A stretch of 64,000 bases of DNA, taken from Marinobacter flavimaris (GTDB lineage Bacteria; Pseudomonadota; Gammaproteobacteria; Pseudomonadales; Oleiphilaceae). This document shows, piece after piece, positions 60,443 through 64,000 of this stretch. Both the position numbers and the translations under genes were made by a program. The notes beneath the pieces were generated by a model. The model was not told where the DNA came from. It did not search any database and was given only the letters and a program-made list of their open reading frames with translations. The stretch lies in NCBI RefSeq assembly GCF_002933295.1, contig NZ_PSSW01000009.1, forward strand, positions 1 to 64,000. The letters are read 5' to 3'. How positions within the stretch are numbered: position 1 is the stretch's first letter; each line of letters opens with the position of its first letter.

Positions 60443-61942
60443 CTAGCGACGCCTGTTCTCTTCCATCCTTGAAAGAAATTCCTGCATGATCAGGGTGTAG
60501 AGCTCGCCCCCCAGGAAGCGGTCTTCCACGCCCGCATCAATGCTCGGGTTGTCGTTGACTTCGATGACGGCAACCCGGTTGCCTGACTGTTTGATATCCA
60601 CACCGTACAGCCCGTTGCCGATCAGTCTGGTGGCATTCAGGGCCGCCTGAATGACATTCCTTGGCACCTCATACGTGGGCATGGTCTCAAAGCCACCGCT
60701 CTCACTCTCGGATTCGCTGTGCTGATAGATCTGCCAGTGGCCTTTCACCATCATGTACTTGCAGGCGTAGATGGCCCGCCCACCGAGCACACCAATACGC
60801 CAGTCGTAATCGGTGTAAAGGTATTCCTGAGCCAGCACCAGGGCGGACTGCTTGAACAGGTCTCTCAGCCCGGCACGGAGGGTCTTCTCGTCTTCGGCCT
60901 TGGTTACGCCTCGGGAAAACGCACCATCCGGGATCTTGATAACTACCGGAAAACCCAGCTCACTGATGACCTGCTCGACAGCGTTCTTCTGATCTTTCGA
61001 CAGGATGAGTGTCTTGGGCGTGGGAACCTTGTTGTTCTTCAGGAGATCTGCAAGGAACACCTTGTTGGTGCACTTGAGGATCGACACCGGATCATCAATG
61101 ACCACCATGCCCTCAGCGGCCGCCTTGCGGGCAAACCGGTAGGTGTGATGATCAATGGCAGTGGTCTCACGAATGAACAACCCATCGTATTCCGGCAGGC
61201 GCATATAATCCCGCCGGGTAATCTGCTCAACGTTGATACCCAGCTTGCGACCGGCTTTCTCGAAACGCTTCAGGGCAACCTTGTCACTCGGCGGCATCTC
61301 CTCATCGGGATTGACCAGCACCGCCAGATCATAGCGGTAACGGCGTCGGGTCCGTGGCTTACGCCAGACCATGCTGCTGAAACGATCCAGGGCCGCCGCG
61401 AACACGTCCTGCTCCTGCTCGCCCAGATCCGCCGGAGCCGCCGGCTTCATGGACTCGATCTGCCACTGCTTGCGGCGCTTGAAAACAATTTCAAGAATCG
61501 GACAAGGGAACCGCTCGAACAGCGCCCGGGCGACCGGCTTCAGATCCGGGTGCTCGGCCTGGCCAAAGTAGGTCCGAATGCGCACTTCATGGGTGGCCGC
61601 GCGCTCATCACTGGCAGGGTCAATAGCGGAACCCGCTGCTTCCAGCCAGTTGATGACGCTTTCATCAAGCTCTTCCAGCTCAAGTGAAAACAGTCCTTTG
61701 CGGCCGAGATCATTGAGCGTCATCACCGAGGGTACGACATGGTGACCACGGGCTTCCGCCAGGAGTGAACAATAATACCCCTTGCTCAGGTAACGGGCGC
61801 TCTGACACAGGTTGATGACCCTCACCCGGCTGGCGGGCGGAGCTGAGAACTGGAGGTACTGATCAAACGTCAGCACGTCCTCACTGGGGTAATAAGGCGC
61901 CCAGTCTTTGGCGCGGTCCACTACGATAAGCAATCGGGACAT
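60443..61942 (-). CDS. RimK-type ATP-grasp ligase with RLAN domain
   Basis: A 499-residue protein. Residues 1-~200 look like the RLAN domain found ahead of some RimK-like ligases (RVRVINLCQSARYLSKGYYC). The ATP-grasp part has FPVVIKIPDGAFSRGVTK (ATP lysine), VLAQEYLYTDYDWRIGVL and VIEVNDNPSIDAGVED (Mg ligands). These ligases add amino acids to peptides or proteins. GGGAGG supports ATG 61942. It is divergent from a GNAT-peptidase gene, a recurring pair. Confidence 0.92.
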   Translation of the reverse strand: MSRLLIVVDRAKDWAPYYPSEDVLTFDQYLQFSAPPASRVRVINLCQSARYLSKGYYCSLLAEARGHHVVPSVMTLNDLGRKGLFSLELEELDESVINWLEAAGSAIDPASDERAATHEVRIRTYFGQAEHPDLKPVARALFERFPCPILEIVFKRRKQWQIESMKPAAPADLGEQEQDVFAAALDRFSSMVWRKPRTRRRYRYDLAVLVNPDEEMPPSDKVALKRFEKAGRKLGINVEQITRRDYMRLPEYDGLFIRETTAIDHHTYRFARKAAAEGMVVIDDPVSILKCTNKVFLADLLKNNKVPTPKTLILSKDQKNAVEQVISELGFPVVIKIPDGAFSRGVTKAEDEKTLRAGLRDLFKQSALVLAQEYLYTDYDWRIGVLGGRAIYACKYMMVKGHWQIYQHSESESESGGFETMPTYEVPRNVIQAALNATRLIGNGLYGVDIKQSGNRVAVIEVNDNPSIDAGVEDRFLGGELYTLIMQEFLSRMEENRRR

Positions 61943-62143
61943 TGAAGGCATTCCTCCCTGAAAGGTCTTGCCTGTAGTAATTGAGGCCACAATACGCCGG
62001 TCACAATCGCTGCACAATCGGCGCATAATGCGTGCTTTTACGCATCCTTGTGGTCTTTGCGTTACCCTGACTCTCACACATAATAGCGGAGTACGGGAAG
62101 CCCAACAGCATGCCCTCCTCGCGTTTTTCAAGGCCGTCTCTCA

Positions 62144-63262
62144 ATGCCTGATTTCCAGCTCCGACAAGCCTCCAGCAAGGATCTCGACGCCCTGGTCTTG
62201 CTCGAAAACCGGTGCTTCGCCGAAGACCGGCTTTCCAGGCGTAGCTTCCGCCGCTTTCTGGAGATGCCCAGAGACCGCTTGATTGTGGCCGAGGCCGATG
62301 GCGAGCTGGTGGGCTACTGCCTGATTCTGATGAGCGCTGCCACCCGGCTCGCCCGAATCTACTCCATTGCGGTGTCTCCGGCTGTGCGTGGCCAGGGCGT
62401 GGGCGAAAAACTGGTACGGGAAGCAGAATCTGAGGCGGTGGACGCTGGCCGTATCATCATGCGCCTGGAAGTCCGCGAGGATAACAGAGGCGCCATCAAC
62501 CTCTACAAGCGCCTGGGCTATCGCCAGTTCGGCACCTACCGGGACTATTACGAAGACCACGGAGACGCCCTTCGCTTCGAGCGACGGATTCTGTTCTACG
62601 AGCCTTCAAGAGAATTTCCGGCCGTTCCCTACTATCCGCAGACCACGGATTTCTCCTGCGGGCCGGCGGCGCTGATCATGGCGATGGCCGCTCTGGATGA
62701 ACAGCAACCACTCACAACCCTGGAAGAACTCAGGCTTTGGCGAGAAGCGACCACCATATTTATGCTCGCCGGCCACGGCGGCTGCGGCCCTCATGGACTG
62801 GCGCTCGCAGCGTGGAATCGGGGTTTTGAAGCCAGCGCCTGGATCAGCATGGAAGGAGCCCTTTTCAAGGACACCGTCAGAAGCGAGGACAAGAAGCGGG
62901 TACTAGAGCTGGTACACGAGGGCTTTTTACACGACATCGGCAAGACAGGCATTCAGCTACACCATGACCCGCTGACCCTCGAAGCGATGGAAGAAGCCCT
63001 TCACGAAGGCAGAATTCCGGTCATCCTGATCAGCACCTGGCAACTGAATCGCAGCCGCGTTCCCCATTGGGTCACCGTCTGCGCGATTGACGACCAGTTC
63101 GTGTACCTGCACGACCCGGAAATTGATACAGAACTCGGCGAAACCGTGGCCGACAAGCAGTACCTGCCAGTCGACCGCCGGGTGTTCAGCCAGATTTCAC
63201 GGTACGGCAGGAACCAGCCATTGCAGGCTGCGATCATCGTAGGGCCCAAGCGACCGGCCTGA
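62144..63262 (+). CDS. GNAT acetyltransferase fused to C39-like peptidase
   Basis: A 372-residue fusion. Residues 1-150 are GNAT, with IAVSPAVRGQGVGEKLV as the acetyl-CoA loop. Residues 165-372 are a papain-like C39/DUF3335 domain: catalytic Cys in FSCGPAALIM, His in VPHWVTVCAID, Asp in YLHDPEID. It probably cuts or ligates a peptide bond made or changed by the divergent ATP-grasp ligase. ATG 62144 follows AAGG. Confidence 0.92.
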   Translation: MPDFQLRQASSKDLDALVLLENRCFAEDRLSRRSFRRFLEMPRDRLIVAEADGELVGYCLILMSAATRLARIYSIAVSPAVRGQGVGEKLVREAESEAVDAGRIIMRLEVREDNRGAINLYKRLGYRQFGTYRDYYEDHGDALRFERRILFYEPSREFPAVPYYPQTTDFSCGPAALIMAMAALDEQQPLTTLEELRLWREATTIFMLAGHGGCGPHGLALAAWNRGFEASAWISMEGALFKDTVRSEDKKRVLELVHEGFLHDIGKTGIQLHHDPLTLEAMEEALHEGRIPVILISTWQLNRSRVPHWVTVCAIDDQFVYLHDPEIDTELGETVADKQYLPVDRRVFSQISRYGRNQPLQAAIIVGPKRPA

Positions 63263-64000
63263 TCAGCCGGTCCGCAGTGCCGCCTCTTTCAGCTCGGCGA
63301 TATCATCCCGCAGACGCGCAGCCGTCTCGAAATCCAGTTCGGAAGCGGCCTTGTACATTTCATCCTCAAGCCGGGACACCTCCTTGAGGACCTCCTCCGG
63401 CGATCGATTGCCAGCCTTGGCCCGATACTGTTCCGCCTCTTCGGCTGCTTTCTGCCCCGGGCGCTCGGCCTTGCGACGGCCACGGCCGCCGCCTCCGGCA
63501 CCTTCCATGATGTCGGCAATTTTCTTGTTCAGGCCCTGCGGGGTAATGCCCTGCTCCAGATTGTGAGCTTCCTGCTTGGCCCGGCGACGCTCTGTCTCAT
63601 CAATAGCCCGCTGCATGGAGCCTGTAATCCGGTCACCGTAGAGAATGGCCTTGCCGTGAACATTCCGCGCCGCACGACCCATGGTCTGGATCAGTGAGCG
63701 CTCGGAGCGCAGGAAACCTTCCTTATCTGCATCCAGGATGGCCACCAGCGAAACCTCGGGCATGTCCAGACCTTCCCGCAGCAGGTTGATGCCCACCAGC
63801 ACATCGAATTCCCCCCGCCGGAGGTCCCGGATGATCTCCACCCGCTCGACGGTATCGATGTCCGAGTGCAGATAGCGAACCTTGATGTCGTGTTCCATCA
63901 GGAAGTCGGTCAGATCCTCGGCCATACGCTTGGTCAGCGTGGTCACCAGAACCCGTTCCTTTACCTTCACCCGCGTGTGGATTTCCGAGAGCAGATCGTC
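63263..64000 (-). CDS. uvrB: Excinuclease ABC subunit B, C-terminal part
   Basis: The 3' 738 bp of uvrB; the gene continues past the window end. Helicase motifs V ([24 protein letters not shown]) and VI ([11 protein letters not shown]) and the C-terminal UVR motif ([24 protein letters not shown]) are present. UvrB loads onto damaged DNA and recruits UvrC. A Gly-rich insert ([15 protein letters not shown]) lies between the helicase core and the UVR motif. Confidence 0.97.
   Translation of the reverse strand, partial: DDLLSEIHTRVKVKERVLVTTLTKRMAEDLTDFLMEHDIKVRYLHSDIDTVERVEIIRDLRRGEFDVLVGINLLREGLDMPEVSLVAILDADKEGFLRSERSLIQTMGRAARNVHGKAILYGDRITGSMQRAIDETERRRAKQEAHNLEQGITPQGLNKKIADIMEGAGGGGRGRRKAERPGQKAAEEAEQYRAKAGNRSPEEVLKEVSRLEDEMYKAASELDFETAARLRDDIAELKEAALRTG

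Overview
The window reads as a chromosome segment of a marine gammaproteobacterium, most likely Marinobacter or a close relative. This is inferred from the gene set (RMF, DusC, RlmKL, YheT, DUF2835 behind HtpG, OsmC-YcaO fusion), moderately high GC, dense packing and short intergenic gaps; no 16S gene is present to prove it. About 60 protein genes, one tRNA, one IS remnant with a broken azoreductase, a Fur box and several hairpin terminators can be supported.

Layout. 1-636: the end of an insertion sequence (four exact-period 23-bp repeats) has cut the 3' part of an azoreductase gene, divergent from a LysR regulator. 775-8.9 kb: a run of small, mostly single-gene units on the + strand: DUF1330, YciA-type thioesterase, GFA enzyme, DUF2834 membrane protein, YbiI zinc finger, GNAT, GST, DinB, YnfA, serine hydrolase, DUF4399, SDR. 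8.9-12.0 kb: a polar amino-acid ABC importer operon (minus). 12.3-15.5 kb: a YbbA/YbbP-like ABC pair. 15.6-19.6 kb: a class III CoA-transferase and two histone-deacetylase-fold enzymes facing each other, one in an operon with an acetyltransferase. 19.6-21.5 kb: membrane protein and 3-methyladenine glycosylase. 21.5-23.6 kb: Fur-box-controlled TonB siderophore receptor. 24-26.8 kb: pirin, CaCA antiporter, YgeA-type racemase.

26.9-32.9 kb is the most unusual stretch: an OsmC-YcaO fusion, a double-CDGSH plus glutamate-synthase FMN-domain fusion, and, overlapping the latter tail to tail, a 692-residue protein whose C-terminal half matches the cyanobacterial acyl-ACP reductase (AAR) and keeps its catalytic-cysteine motif. 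33-41 kb: class I aldolase, MBL hydrolase, dusC, katG, DUF2835, htpG. 41-47 kb: paired PaaI thioesterases, DUF599, an M48 TPR lipoprotease, a two-gene unit ending in an iron alcohol dehydrogenase behind a palindromic promoter, and a periplasmic binding protein. 47-52 kb: a second ybbA-ybbP pair divergent from tesA, as in enterobacteria, then yheT and tRNA-Asn. 52-59 kb: M18 aminopeptidase, hypothetical protein, outer-membrane barrel, rlmKL, rmf, pyrD. 59-64 kb: CDF transporter, a divergent ATP-grasp (RimK/RLAN) and GNAT-C39 peptidase pair, and the 3' part of uvrB.

Common themes are stress and redox housekeeping (katG, htpG, CDGSH, OsmC, pirin, rmf, tag, uvrB) and acyl metabolism (four hot-dog or GDSL thioesterases, CoA-transferase, AAR-like reductase, alcohol dehydrogenase). 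The least described candidates are the AAR-like fusion, the OsmC-YcaO/CDGSH-GltS neighbourhood, the RimK/GNAT-C39 pair, and non-coding repeats at 41034-41132 and 57734-57809.
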